Positions 45,179-52,831 of a DNA stretch of 64,000 bases are shown here, piece by piece. The stretch is taken from positions 1 through 64,000 of the forward strand of contig NZ_NCQY01000002.1 in assembly GCF_002894645.1 (NCBI RefSeq). The letters are read 5' to 3'. A model generated the notes under the pieces. That model saw nothing but the letters and a program-made list of their open reading frames with translations. It did not search any database and was not told where the DNA came from. The stretch comes from Salinibacter altiplanensis (GTDB lineage Bacteria; Bacteroidota; Rhodothermia; Rhodothermales; Salinibacteraceae). Both the position numbers and the translations under genes were made by a program. How positions within the stretch are numbered: the first letter of the stretch is position 1; every line of letters begins with the position of its first letter.

Positions 45179-47008
45179 ATGCCGAGCTATCCCCCCCCGA
45201 GTGAGTACCAAGAGGCCCTCCAGGCCCCCGCCGTGGCGTTCGCGGATTCCGAGCTCCAAAACGGCACGCCCCGGACGAACGCGCTCGGCCTGCCGCAGCC
45301 CGTCACCGGATCGTTTGCCGCGGTCTTTCCGATGACGACGGACGCGGGGAGGCGCTACGCCGTCAAGTGCTTCCTGGCGGAAATGCCCGACCAGCAGGCC
45401 CGGTACGAGGCCGTCGCTGAAGTGCTGGAGGGGATCGACCACGATGCGTTTGTCGAGTTTGCCTACCAGCCGGAGGGCATTTCGGTGCGGGGCGAGGCAT
45501 ATCCACTGCTCAAGATGAAGTGGGCGGAAGGCATTCCCTTGAACCGGTTTGCCGAGAAGCACCTCGACCGGCCCGGCGTGCTGGACCGCCTGGCGGAGGC
45601 CTGGGCCGGCCTCATGGCGGACCTGGAGTCCATGGACCTGGCCCACGGTGACCTTCAGCACGGAAATGTATTGGTGGAGACGGCGGGCGAGGCGCTGCGG
45701 CTTCGGCTCGTGGACTACGACACGATGTACGTGCCGGCGCTGAAGGGACGGGCGAGCGCAGAGGTGGGGCACCGCAACTACCAGCATCCCGACCGCACCG
45801 ACGCTGACTTCGGGCCCGCCCTCGACTGCTTTTCCGGGCTCGTCATCTACACCGCCCTGCGAGCCTGCGCCGTGCGGCCGGAGCTGTGGGACGAGTACGA
45901 CACCGGGGAAAACCTGCTCTTTCGGGATGCTGACTTCTACGCCCCGGAGGAGTCGCCTCTCTTCGGTGCCCTAGGGGAGATCGAGCCCCTTCGCGCGCTG
46001 TCGGACGCGCTGCGGACGGCCTGTTACGTGGAGCCCGCCGACGTGCCGCCCCTGCCGGCCGTGCGGGACGGCCGCCTGGAGCCGAGTCAGGTTTCGGTGT
46101 CTCGGTCCAACGCCCAGCGGGGGCGCGACACGGGGGAGCGAAGCACGGCTGCCCGCGTCTTCCTTCCCGTAACAATTGGGGGGGTGGGGATGGCGCTTGG
46201 GCTGGCTGGGGTGGGAAGGGGACTCGTCGCCGCCGGGGTGCTTTTGGCAGGAGCGAGCGTGGGGGCGGGAGTCGTCGCGACGCGGTACCGCCGCCTCTCC
46301 CTCGTCCGACGCCGACGCCGATTGGAGCAGGAGGCCGACCGCTTCCGGTCCACGATCCAAGAGCTCGAACGCGAAGTGGCCAGCCTGCAAGAGAAGCGCG
46401 ACGAGCTGCGCACGTCCATGGCCGAGCGGCGGCAGGAGCGGCTGCGGGAGATTCAAGAGCAGGTGCTACACGATCGTCTCAAGCACCACTTTGTCGAGGA
46501 GGTGCGGGACGTCGAGGGACTCACCCACAAACACGTCGTGCGGCTGAAGGCCGCCAATCTACGCACTGCCTCGGAGCTTACGCCGGCGGCCGTCGACGCT
46601 GTGCGGCGCATCAGCGATCGGGCCCGTGCCCGGCTCAAGATGTGGCGGGCGGCCCTGGAGGAACGGTACGCCGACGAGATTCCGGATGCGTTATCGCCGG
46701 CCCAGGAGCGACGTCTTCAGCGCTACATCGAGCACCGGATTGACGACCTCGGTGATCAGATCGGCCGCACCCGCGAAAAGATCCAGACGCAGCGGACGGA
46801 GCTCGAGCGCATCGAGGAACGGCTCGATGAGATGCCGAACCTGAGCGTTGGGCACTACGTGTGTTTCCTGCTCCGGCTCGCCGCGCTCCCGGACCGGACG
46901 GGAGCGCCTCCCGAACCGTCGCGCCCACACGAAGTGGGGACGTCTGATGACCGTGCACCGGTGCCCGAGCCGGTTGAGGACGACCGTTCGTGGTGGACAC
47001 AAGGGTAG
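45179..47008 (+). CDS. Protein kinase with TM hairpin and coiled-coil/helix-hairpin-helix tail (YegI-like)
   Basis: A 609-residue protein. The N-terminal kinase fold (about 30-290) has an ATP-binding Lys63 in YAVKCF, catalytic loop HGDLQHGN with Asp158 and Asn163, and metal-binding Asp179 in LVDYD in place of DFG. It is therefore likely active though divergent. A Gly/Ala-rich hydrophobic stretch at about 322-362 forms one or two TM helices. After it come a long coiled coil (about 370-430), a helix-hairpin-helix-like segment (LTHKHVVRLKAANLRTASEL) and another coiled coil (about 520-560). E. coli YegI has a related kinase plus HhH plan. It is the last gene of the vWA-PP2C-kinase operon and probably the membrane-anchored sensor or effector kinase of that set. 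Confidence 0.88.
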   Translation: MPSYPPPSEYQEALQAPAVAFADSELQNGTPRTNALGLPQPVTGSFAAVFPMTTDAGRRYAVKCFLAEMPDQQARYEAVAEVLEGIDHDAFVEFAYQPEGISVRGEAYPLLKMKWAEGIPLNRFAEKHLDRPGVLDRLAEAWAGLMADLESMDLAHGDLQHGNVLVETAGEALRLRLVDYDTMYVPALKGRASAEVGHRNYQHPDRTDADFGPALDCFSGLVIYTALRACAVRPELWDEYDTGENLLFRDADFYAPEESPLFGALGEIEPLRALSDALRTACYVEPADVPPLPAVRDGRLEPSQVSVSRSNAQRGRDTGERSTAARVFLPVTIGGVGMALGLAGVGRGLVAAGVLLAGASVGAGVVATRYRRLSLVRRRRRLEQEADRFRSTIQELEREVASLQEKRDELRTSMAERRQERLREIQEQVLHDRLKHHFVEEVRDVEGLTHKHVVRLKAANLRTASELTPAAVDAVRRISDRARARLKMWRAALEERYADEIPDALSPAQERRLQRYIEHRIDDLGDQIGRTREKIQTQRTELERIEERLDEMPNLSVGHYVCFLLRLAALPDRTGAPPEPSRPHEVGTSDDRAPVPEPVEDDRSWWTQG

Positions 47009-47041
47009 ACAAGTGTCCCCTCACTTGACGGCTGCCTCACA

Positions 47042-47458
47042 CTACTCGTCTTCGTCCCAAAGGTCCTCCAGGTCGTCGATCGTCGTATCCGACGGCTCTT
47101 CCTCGGGCGTATCGTCGCCGCGCACGAGGGCCAGAATGGCGTTGTGCTGAACGATCATGTAGTTTGTCTCCTCGTAGCGCAGGTCGATTGCCTCGTTGCC
47201 CATGAAGAAGGCGTAGTCGCCCGAGTTGGCCTGGAGCGGCAGGTACCGGACGGGCGTTTCGGACTCCTTCCAGGTTTCGCTCTCGCTGTACTCGGGGTTT
47301 TGGGTCAGGTACCCCGGGCCGGTTTTTACGACCCGACCGCTCAGAACCTCGCCTTGCTGCGACACCGACGCGGGAAGCACGAGGCCGGTGTCCGTCTTGT
47401 CTTCGCCAGTCTGTGGCTCAATGAGAACGCGATCGCCAACGACAATCAGGTCCGCCAT
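47042..47458 (-). CDS. GroES/Cpn10-family co-chaperonin with acidic extension
   Basis: A 138-residue GroES-fold protein, longer than typical GroES (about 95). The start VVGDRVLIEPQTGEDKT and the TDTGLVLPAS segment match the family, as does the GRVVKTGPGY turn. A middle insertion (SESETWKESETPVRYLPLQ) and a strongly acidic C-terminal tail of about 25 residues are extra. No groEL lies beside it, so it may be a second, specialised copy rather than the main co-chaperonin. It is convergent with the kinase gene; a weak six-pair hairpin lies at 47010-47027 between the stops. Confidence 0.85.
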   Translation of the reverse strand: MADLIVVGDRVLIEPQTGEDKTDTGLVLPASVSQQGEVLSGRVVKTGPGYLTQNPEYSESETWKESETPVRYLPLQANSGDYAFFMGNEAIDLRYEETNYMIVQHNAILALVRGDDTPEEEPSDTTIDDLEDLWDEDE

Positions 47459-47615
47459 AAACGGAAGCGTGGACTCCTAGAGAGAACGGGGAGCAGAACA
47501 AAAAAGGCGACAGTCCTAACGAGGCCGTTGGGCGCAGGTTCATGCTCCCCCAAGGTTTGCACAAAAACCATACGTCTCCTCGGTGCCGAGCCTGGACGGA
47601 CCGAGATGTCCTGAG

Positions 47616-47708
47616 TTAGACAAACTGGAAAATGACGTAGACGAGAAGGCCCACAATGCCCGCAGCGATGGTCATCAGCCGGATCGTGCGGTCAACCGAG
47701 TTCTCCAT
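47616..47708 (-). CDS. 30-residue single-pass membrane peptide
   Basis: A short frame found by eye. Translation: MENSVDRTIRLMTIAAGIVG followed by LLVYVIFQFV and a stop. It has a charged N-terminal 10 residues and a single hydrophobic helix (about 11-30). The ATG is followed by codons with strong G/C third positions. Proteins of this size often modulate a membrane partner. It lies between the GroES-like gene and pgl, both on the same strand; it may be part of neither operon. No family recognised. Confidence 0.5.
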   Translation of the reverse strand: MENSVDRTIRLMTIAAGIVGLLVYVIFQFV

Positions 47709-47917
47709 GGTGGGGGAGTGGAGGGACCAGAAGTCAGAAAAAAGGTGAATCTCTTGGCTTCAAGTGTACGAGAACGTACGGTTTGTTCAAACTGGGTGCA
47801 CTCGGGGTTAACAATTTTTTGTTGAACTTGCCCCGAGCCCCGCCCCAGTGTCGACGGGTTTGTGGGGGCACGTGGGCGAGTCCACGGGGGCCAAAAGAGC
47901 GGCTCACGTGCCCTTGT

Positions 47918-48664
47918 TTATTCCGACGAGCGGGGGCGGGCCGCCGCGTCCACGTACCAGAGCAGTGTGCCGCGGGGGTGCACCTGCGCGGCCGGAAGAG
48001 AAGAATCAGTCTGGTCGAGCACGCGGGCGAGGGCGTCCTGCTTCCCCTCACCGGCCACGAGGAAAAGGGCACGCCGGGCGCCGTTGAGCACCGGCAGGGT
48101 GCACGTCAGGCGAGTAGAAACCTCGTGACGAGGAGGAGCGGTCACGGCTCGGGCCCACGCCTCGTCGGTGCGACGCTGTTCGGCCGTGCCGGTTTCAGGA
48201 AAGAGGGAGGCGGTATGGCCGTCGCCCCCGAGCCCGAGAAGAACGGTGTCGAACGTTGCGGAGCGGTCGGGAAAATAGCGTTGGAGGGTCTCCGCGTAGG
48301 CCCTGGCGGCCGCGTCGGGGGATGTCAGGTGGGTGGGGATGGGGTGCACCTGATCGGGCGGAATGGGAACCGCATCGACGAGGGCATCGGTTGCCATGCG
48401 GGCGTTGCTGTTCGGATGGTCGAAGGGAACGAACCGTTCGTCGCCCCAAAACAAGTGGATGCGGGACCAGGGCAGTGTGCCCTCGGCCTCCGCCGCAAGG
48501 AGTTCGTAGAGACGGCGTGGCGTGCTGCCCCCGGCCAGGGCAAGAGTGTAGCGGTCCTGAGTGCGGAGGGCCTCGTGGATGTCGGTGGTCAAGTCTTGGG
48601 CCGCCGCCCGGCTCAGGGCCTCCAGGTCCGGAAATCGGTTGAGGATGGAAGAGGAGGAGCCCAT
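47918..48664 (-). CDS. pgl: 6-phosphogluconolactonase
   Basis: A 248-residue enzyme of the NagB/RpiA-like fold that opens 6-phosphogluconolactone in the pentose phosphate pathway. The substrate-binding segments LALAGGSTPRRLYELL, IHLFWGDERFVP and LLGLGGDGHTASLFP are all present, with the conserved His in GDGHTAS. Length matches the family. No zwf or gnd lies next to it in this window. The ATG at 48664 gives a normal N-terminus. It is separated from the upstream kinase gene by a hairpin. Confidence 0.94.
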   Translation of the reverse strand: MGSSSSILNRFPDLEALSRAAAQDLTTDIHEALRTQDRYTLALAGGSTPRRLYELLAAEAEGTLPWSRIHLFWGDERFVPFDHPNSNARMATDALVDAVPIPPDQVHPIPTHLTSPDAAARAYAETLQRYFPDRSATFDTVLLGLGGDGHTASLFPETGTAEQRRTDEAWARAVTAPPRHEVSTRLTCTLPVLNGARRALFLVAGEGKQDALARVLDQTDSSLPAAQVHPRGTLLWYVDAAARPRSSE

Positions 48665-48717
48665 GTTGGATGTGTGGGGTTGGGAAGCGAAGTGTCCGGG
48701 ACCGTCCGCCAGTCGGG

Positions 48718-48751
48718 AACGCCCTGCATCGTCCCGGATGAGCAGGGCGTT
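48718..48751 (-). terminator. Hairpin downstream of the histidine kinase gene
   Basis: A perfect 10-base inverted repeat, AACGCCCTGC (48718-48727) and GCAGGGCGTT (48742-48751), around a 14-base loop. It begins 9 bases after the kinase stop (minus strand). No long T tract follows, so intrinsic termination is plausible but not certain. Confidence 0.5.
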
Positions 48752-48760
48752 ATGAACGGT

Positions 48761-49819
48761 TCAAGCCGGCTTCAGGCTGGACTGGGGCGAAGTTGGCAGG
48801 GTGAAAGAGAAGGTAGAGCCCTCGCCGGGCGCGCTTTCAACGTGGAGTTCGCGGTCGTGGGCCCCCAGAATGTGCTTCACGATGGCGAGGCCCAGCCCGG
48901 TTCCGCCCTGGTTGCGGGACCGGCTCTTGTCGACCCGGTAGAAGCGCTCGGTAAGGCGGGGAAAGTGGTCCGGCGAAATGCCAATGCCATCGTCCATCAC
49001 GCGGATCACGACCTCGTCGTTTTCGGGTTCGGCCTCCAGTTGCACAGTGCCGCCCTCCGCGTTGTACTTGATGGCGTTGTCCACCAGGTTTACGAGCACT
49101 CGGCGGAGACGGTCGAAGTCGCCGTAAACCTGGGGAAGGTCCGGCGCGACCTTCTGTCGGGGCATGATTCCCGTCTCCTCGGCCCGAAATTCGACCGACT
49201 CGACGGCGGTGTCGAACAGCTCCGTGACGTCGAACGCCTCGCTCGACATGTCCAGTTCCTCCGTTTCGATTTTTGTAATAGTGGAGAGGTCCCGGGCCAG
49301 GTTGTCGAGGCGGTTGGCGTGGTGGAGAATTTTCTTGAGGAATGTGCGGTTCACCGAGTCGTCGGTGAGGGCGCCGTCGAGCAGGGTCTCGGCGAAGCCC
49401 TGGACGGAGAAGATCGGGGTCTTAAGCTCGTGGGACACGTTCCCGATAAACTCGCGCCGGTAGCTTTCCATCTCCTTCAGCTTCCGGATCTCGGTCTCTA
49501 GGCTCTGGCCCGTGCGGTAGACCTCCCAGAGGAGCGTGCTCAGCTCGTCGTCGTGGGGGCCGGAGGGGGGCGTCTGGGCGTCGAACTGGTGGGTGCGGAT
49601 CTCGTGCAGTACGGACTGAAGGTGGCGGAGGCGACGGTGGAGCCAGACGTGGCTCGCGGCGTAGGTGAGAGCTGCGGTCCCCAGCCCGAAGAGAACGGCG
49701 ACGCCGACCGAGACGCTCGACACCAGCCCCACGCCGAGCCCAGCGACGGCACCCGCGGTGCCCCCAATTTTGAGGCCCAGGCGACTTACGAATGGGGGAA
49801 GCCGAGGAACAAGTGACAC
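48761..49819 (-). CDS. PhoR-like sensor histidine kinase
   Basis: A 352-residue membrane kinase. Two adjacent hydrophobic segments (about 14-34 and 35-58) form a hairpin with almost no periplasmic loop. A linker is followed by HisKA with phospho-accepting His130 in NVSHELKTPIFS, then HATPase_c with N box VDNAIKYN, G1 box DDGIGI and G2 box GTGLGLAI. All catalytic motifs are intact. The GNVSHELKTPIFSVQGFAET block is typical of PhoR/PnpS kinases, which sense phosphate through other membrane proteins. No cognate regulator is adjacent. The start is a GTG at 49819; a TTG about 14 codons earlier is possible. Confidence 0.9.
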   Translation of the reverse strand: MSLVPRLPPFVSRLGLKIGGTAGAVAGLGVGLVSSVSVGVAVLFGLGTAALTYAASHVWLHRRLRHLQSVLHEIRTHQFDAQTPPSGPHDDELSTLLWEVYRTGQSLETEIRKLKEMESYRREFIGNVSHELKTPIFSVQGFAETLLDGALTDDSVNRTFLKKILHHANRLDNLARDLSTITKIETEELDMSSEAFDVTELFDTAVESVEFRAEETGIMPRQKVAPDLPQVYGDFDRLRRVLVNLVDNAIKYNAEGGTVQLEAEPENDEVVIRVMDDGIGISPDHFPRLTERFYRVDKSRSRNQGGTGLGLAIVKHILGAHDRELHVESAPGEGSTFSFTLPTSPQSSLKPA

Positions 49820-49946
49820 AGGCTGTGCACGGCTGTCGGAAGTGTGTGGCGAGGGGGGTCAATTCATACTTCCTTGGCCCAGTCCTGCGTTCCTCGATCT
49901 GGGGACGAGCGGCATTAACAAACTGAAATCCGTCTCGGGAGTCCCC

Positions 49947-50696
49947 TTATGGGGCCCCCGGGAGGCCCTTCTTGTCGTCGAGGGTGGGCAGGCGGTCGAG
50001 GAGTGACGACAGGGGGGGGTCGTGCCTTTCGGCGAATACCTCAAACGACACGTGGTCGCCGATGGTGTCGAGGGGACGGTGCTCCTCGATGACCGGGCGG
50101 TACGTCTCGTAGCAGTGGAGGGCCTCGCGCCCCGTCTCCAGGTCCTCGTCCCGAATTGGGAGCTGGCAGTCGATGAGCGCTGGGGGCGAGTGCGAAAGGT
50201 GGGCCGGCCGGTCTGCGTCGTCGGGAGCGGGAGAAAGCGCATAAAACGCAAGGCGACGCGGCGCGGCCGCTCCGTCCCTGCGGAGGGCACACACCGCACG
50301 CTTCACGACGGCGTGGGCGACGAGGTGGTCGGGGTGCCCGCTGATGCCGTGGACGGGATACGTGACGACCACGTCCGGCTCGTAGGTGTGAATGTACGAC
50401 ACGATCTCGTCCTCCAGGACCAGTGGGTTAAGCTCGGCAAGCCCCCCGTCCGGGTACTCCAACACCGTCAGGGAGTTGAGGTCCAGGGTGTCCGCCACGT
50501 CCTGCATCTCCTGGTAGCGCGCCGCCGCCATTTCGTCCTTCGAGTACCCGAGGCGCTCCCGCTGCGACGTTGCCTCCCCTCGGGTGAGGGTCAGCAGGTG
50601 CACCTCGTGGCCCGCGCGGCGCTGCCGGGCGAGGGCGGGCACTGGCCCGAAGCACTCGTCGTCGGGATGGGGAAAGATATACAATAGGGATGCCAT
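49947..50696 (-). CDS. PIG-L family deacetylase
   Basis: A 249-residue zinc-dependent N-acetylglucosaminyl deacetylase-type protein (LmbE). The metal-binding motif FPHPDDECFG and the second motif HGISGHPDHLVAHAV are both present. Family members deacetylate GlcNAc conjugates, including GlcNAc-malate in bacillithiol synthesis (BshB) or mycothiol-type precursors. Bacillithiol is known in some relatives, so BshB is a reasonable candidate, but the sequence alone does not settle it. The ATG at 50696 (MASLLYIFPHPDD) is chosen over the far upstream start at 50822. It lies 127 bases before the PhoR-like kinase on the same strand. Confidence 0.87.
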   Translation of the reverse strand: MASLLYIFPHPDDECFGPVPALARQRRAGHEVHLLTLTRGEATSQRERLGYSKDEMAAARYQEMQDVADTLDLNSLTVLEYPDGGLAELNPLVLEDEIVSYIHTYEPDVVVTYPVHGISGHPDHLVAHAVVKRAVCALRRDGAAAPRRLAFYALSPAPDDADRPAHLSHSPPALIDCQLPIRDEDLETGREALHCYETYRPVIEEHRPLDTIGDHVSFEVFAERHDPPLSSLLDRLPTLDDKKGLPGAP

Positions 50697-50817
50697 CGGG
50701 GCAAGAGACACGTTTTGAAAGACGACGCGCGTTCTCTTATGCACGAGTCGCCCGCTTGGTCGCCGCGACGGTGATGCAAGGGGCACTACGTAGGTCGGCA
50801 AAACAACTTTGAAACCC

Positions 50818-50989
50818 GTCATTCCGAGCAGAGCGAAGCGGAGTCGAGGCGCTGGGGGCGCAGTGACCGGGTGCTCCTGGAGTGAATCTCTCGGAAGAAG
50901 GGGGAGCGACCCCTATGAGCAGCTTCCGCTTGATTCAAAGAGATTTTTCAACGCCCTCCTCTCACTGTTCGGCGGTCGCTCAGAACGAC
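50818..50989. repeat. Palindromic intergenic repeat, copy B
   Basis: An element with inverted ends GTCATTCCGAG (50818-50828) and CTCAGAACGAC (50979-50989), containing AGCGAAGCGGAGTCGAG and GAATCTCTCGG. It is related to copy A at 34135-34240 by its ends and GAATCTC core. It occupies most of the gap 50697-51019, where I see no gene; 50697-50817 shows nothing else. Confidence 0.5.
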
Positions 50990-51019
50990 TCTTGCGCAAC
51001 CGTATGTCTTCGGGGCTAC

Positions 51020-51250
51020 TTAGGATGAGGCAGGCCCTGCATCGGACTCCTCGTCCGCCTCGATCACCTCGTGGAAGACGGTCTGCCCCGTTTCTAGCAT
51101 CCGGTCCACGTAGGGATGGCAGAGCTCACAGTTTTCGCCGAAGGTGACGTGGGCCTGGAGCTCCTCAATCGAGTCCGCTCCCGTGTCTCCCGCCACTGTC
51201 TTCAGGGCCGTGAAGGTCTGCGCGTAGCAGTAGCAGCGATCGATGGTCAT
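51020..51250 (-). CDS. Small Cys-rich [2Fe-2S] BFD-like protein
   Basis: A 76-residue protein with a C-x-C pair (CYC, residues 6-8) and a C-x2-C pair (CELC), the spacing of BFD-type [2Fe-2S] domains, and a conserved helical segment between them. The tail is acidic. It is probably a cytoplasmic iron-sulfur or metal-binding partner. It is the last gene of the cobalamin operon, 26 bases after the BtuF-like gene, so it is expected to be controlled by the B12 riboswitch. A redox role in reducing imported corrinoid would fit but is an inference. Confidence 0.75.
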   Translation of the reverse strand: MTIDRCYCYAQTFTALKTVAGDTGADSIEELQAHVTFGENCELCHPYVDRMLETGQTVFHEVIEADEESDAGPASS

Positions 51251-51276
51251 TGTTGAAGGCTCGGGATGAAGAGCGA

Positions 51277-52221
51277 TTACCGAGTCGAGGCGGGAGCCGG
51301 GGCCGGGTCGCGCCGCCAGGCCGTTTTTCGATGAGAGCGATCGAACGCGGCGTGGAAGCGGTCCGGGTGGAGAATCTCGGCCAGAATGTCGAGGGAGGTT
51401 GCCAGCCGGGGCCCGGGCCGGTTAAAGAAGTGATTCCCGTCGGTCCGGTACACGTGGCCGGTCTGCACGGCCCGCAGGGCGGTCCACCGTGGGTCGGTCC
51501 GGAGACCGTCCATCTCTGCGTCCGTCCGCGACAGGCCAAACCCACACGCCATGACGACGATGCGGTCCGGGTCGGCGTCGTGCAGGGCGTCGAGGTCGGC
51601 GCGCCGTCGGGTGAAGACCGGCGTTCCGCCCGCCGCCTCCAGGAGCGTTGGGACCCAGCCCCCGGCCCCCATCAGCGGATCGATCCACTCCAGGGCCGCA
51701 ACGGTGGGGCGGTCGGACGAGTGGGCGGGGGCCACTACGCGCGACACCGCCCGCATGTGGGTTCGCATCTGCTGGACACACCGGTCGCCGCGGTCGGGGC
51801 AGCCGAGGGCCACGGCCACGCGCCGAATGTCACTGCGCACGTCCGCGAGGGACCGTGGCTCCAGGGCCATGACCGCCGGATTGCCCTCGATGCGGTCGGC
51901 CACCGCCTGCTCCACCGTTGACAGGGACACGGCGCACACCTCGCACTGCGATTGGGTGAGGATGAGGTCGGGCCGCAGGTCACTCAGCCGCTCCACGTCC
52001 ACGTCGTAGACCGACATCGCCTCGTCGAGTAGGGTCCGCACCCGGTCGTCAATCTCGCGGCTTGATCCCTCGAGCGGCACCTTCGGGGCGGTGAGGGCAG
52101 GCAGCGCCTCTACGCCGGGCGGGTGGTCGCATTCGTGCGAGCGGCCCACCAGGTCGTCCCCGTGGCCGAGGGCGACCACGATCTCGGTGGCGCTGGGGAT
52201 GAGGGACACAATGCGGGGCAT
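51277..52221 (-). CDS. BtuF-like cobalamin-binding protein lacking a signal peptide
   Basis: A 314-residue protein of the TroA-like helical-backbone binding fold. The N-terminal RIVSLIPSATEIVVALG, the first-lobe block DLRPDLILTQSQCEVCAV and the second-lobe MACGFGLSRTDAEMDGL match the cobalamin-binding subgroup (BtuF-like). The protein begins directly at the fold, without signal peptide or lipobox, so it appears cytoplasmic. Such signal-less BtuF relatives are known in other phyla. It is 21 bases after the membrane-protein gene and 26 bases before the Fe-S gene, in the B12-riboswitch operon. It may bind or hand on corrinoid inside the cell, or be exported by an unseen route. Confidence 0.87.
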   Translation of the reverse strand: MPRIVSLIPSATEIVVALGHGDDLVGRSHECDHPPGVEALPALTAPKVPLEGSSREIDDRVRTLLDEAMSVYDVDVERLSDLRPDLILTQSQCEVCAVSLSTVEQAVADRIEGNPAVMALEPRSLADVRSDIRRVAVALGCPDRGDRCVQQMRTHMRAVSRVVAPAHSSDRPTVAALEWIDPLMGAGGWVPTLLEAAGGTPVFTRRRADLDALHDADPDRIVVMACGFGLSRTDAEMDGLRTDPRWTALRAVQTGHVYRTDGNHFFNRPGPRLATSLDILAEILHPDRFHAAFDRSHRKTAWRRDPAPAPASTR

Positions 52222-52242
52222 GGGAGAGGAACGCGATGCGCA

Positions 52243-52782
52243 TTACGCCGAGGCGGACGCCGGGGCCGATCGAAGAGCGGGCACCGCCCGCTTCAGCAGG
52301 GCGACCCCGCCGAACAGCACGGTCACGTATACGGCGTTCCCCGCGAGGCTGTTGGCGAGGTACGGCAGGCCGGCGACGTAGCAGGCCCAGAGGCCGGCGG
52401 CCGTCGGCGGGTAGGTGTGGAACAGCCACCACATTCCGAAATTGGTGATCAGGAAGAAGAGCAGCGACCCGGCCACGGTGGCCCCGGCGACGCGCCCCAC
52501 GCTCCGGGTCGACCGCAGCCCGAAGCCGAGCAATCCAATGGCCGCAAAGCCGCCGTAGACGAACGGCACGAGCGCGTGGAAGCCGATCACGAGGTCGCCC
52601 AGCAGCAGGGCCACGAGGGCCACGCCGAGGCCCACCCATCGGTTCGCAAAGTGCGCCCCGCCGAACAGCGCCAGGGCGGCGATGGGCGTGACGTTGGGCG
52701 GGTGGGGCACTAGGCGGGCGGCCGCGGCGAGCAGGACGATGCCGGTGAGAACGGCGAAGCGGACAAGACGATCGCGAGACAT
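52243..52782 (-). CDS. DUF6580-like membrane protein, candidate cobalamin transport component
   Basis: A 179-residue integral membrane protein with about six hydrophobic segments. The pattern PPNVTPIAALALFGGAHFA, then LLGDLVIGFHALVPFVYGGF and FFLITNFGMWWLFHTYPPT with CYVAGLPYLANSLAGN, matches what I recall of the DUF6580 family, considered putative transporters. The size resembles an ECF substrate-specific (S) component. It is set between the BtuG-like lipoprotein gene and btuF in the riboswitch-controlled operon, so corrinoid transport across the inner membrane is the obvious hypothesis. No ATPase or T component lies nearby. ATG 52782 or the adjacent 52785 is the start; the upstream frame to 52965 is an extension over the neighbouring gene. 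Confidence 0.78.
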   Translation of the reverse strand: MSRDRLVRFAVLTGIVLLAAAARLVPHPPNVTPIAALALFGGAHFANRWVGLGVALVALLLGDLVIGFHALVPFVYGGFAAIGLLGFGLRSTRSVGRVAGATVAGSLLFFLITNFGMWWLFHTYPPTAAGLWACYVAGLPYLANSLAGNAVYVTVLFGGVALLKRAVPALRSAPASASA

Positions 52783-52831
52783 CATGGAAGCGTTGGGGAC
52801 GTGTGCGGGTGGAAACGGAGGCGCAGAGGGC

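Noticed and set aside
47010-47027. CAAGTG...CACTTG hairpin between kinase and GroES-like genes
   Set aside because: Only six pairs and no T tract; too weak to call a terminator.
50697-50822. Upstream extension of the PIG-L gene
   Set aside because: Similarity to the family begins at MASLLYIFPHPDD; the extension enters the palindromic repeat region.
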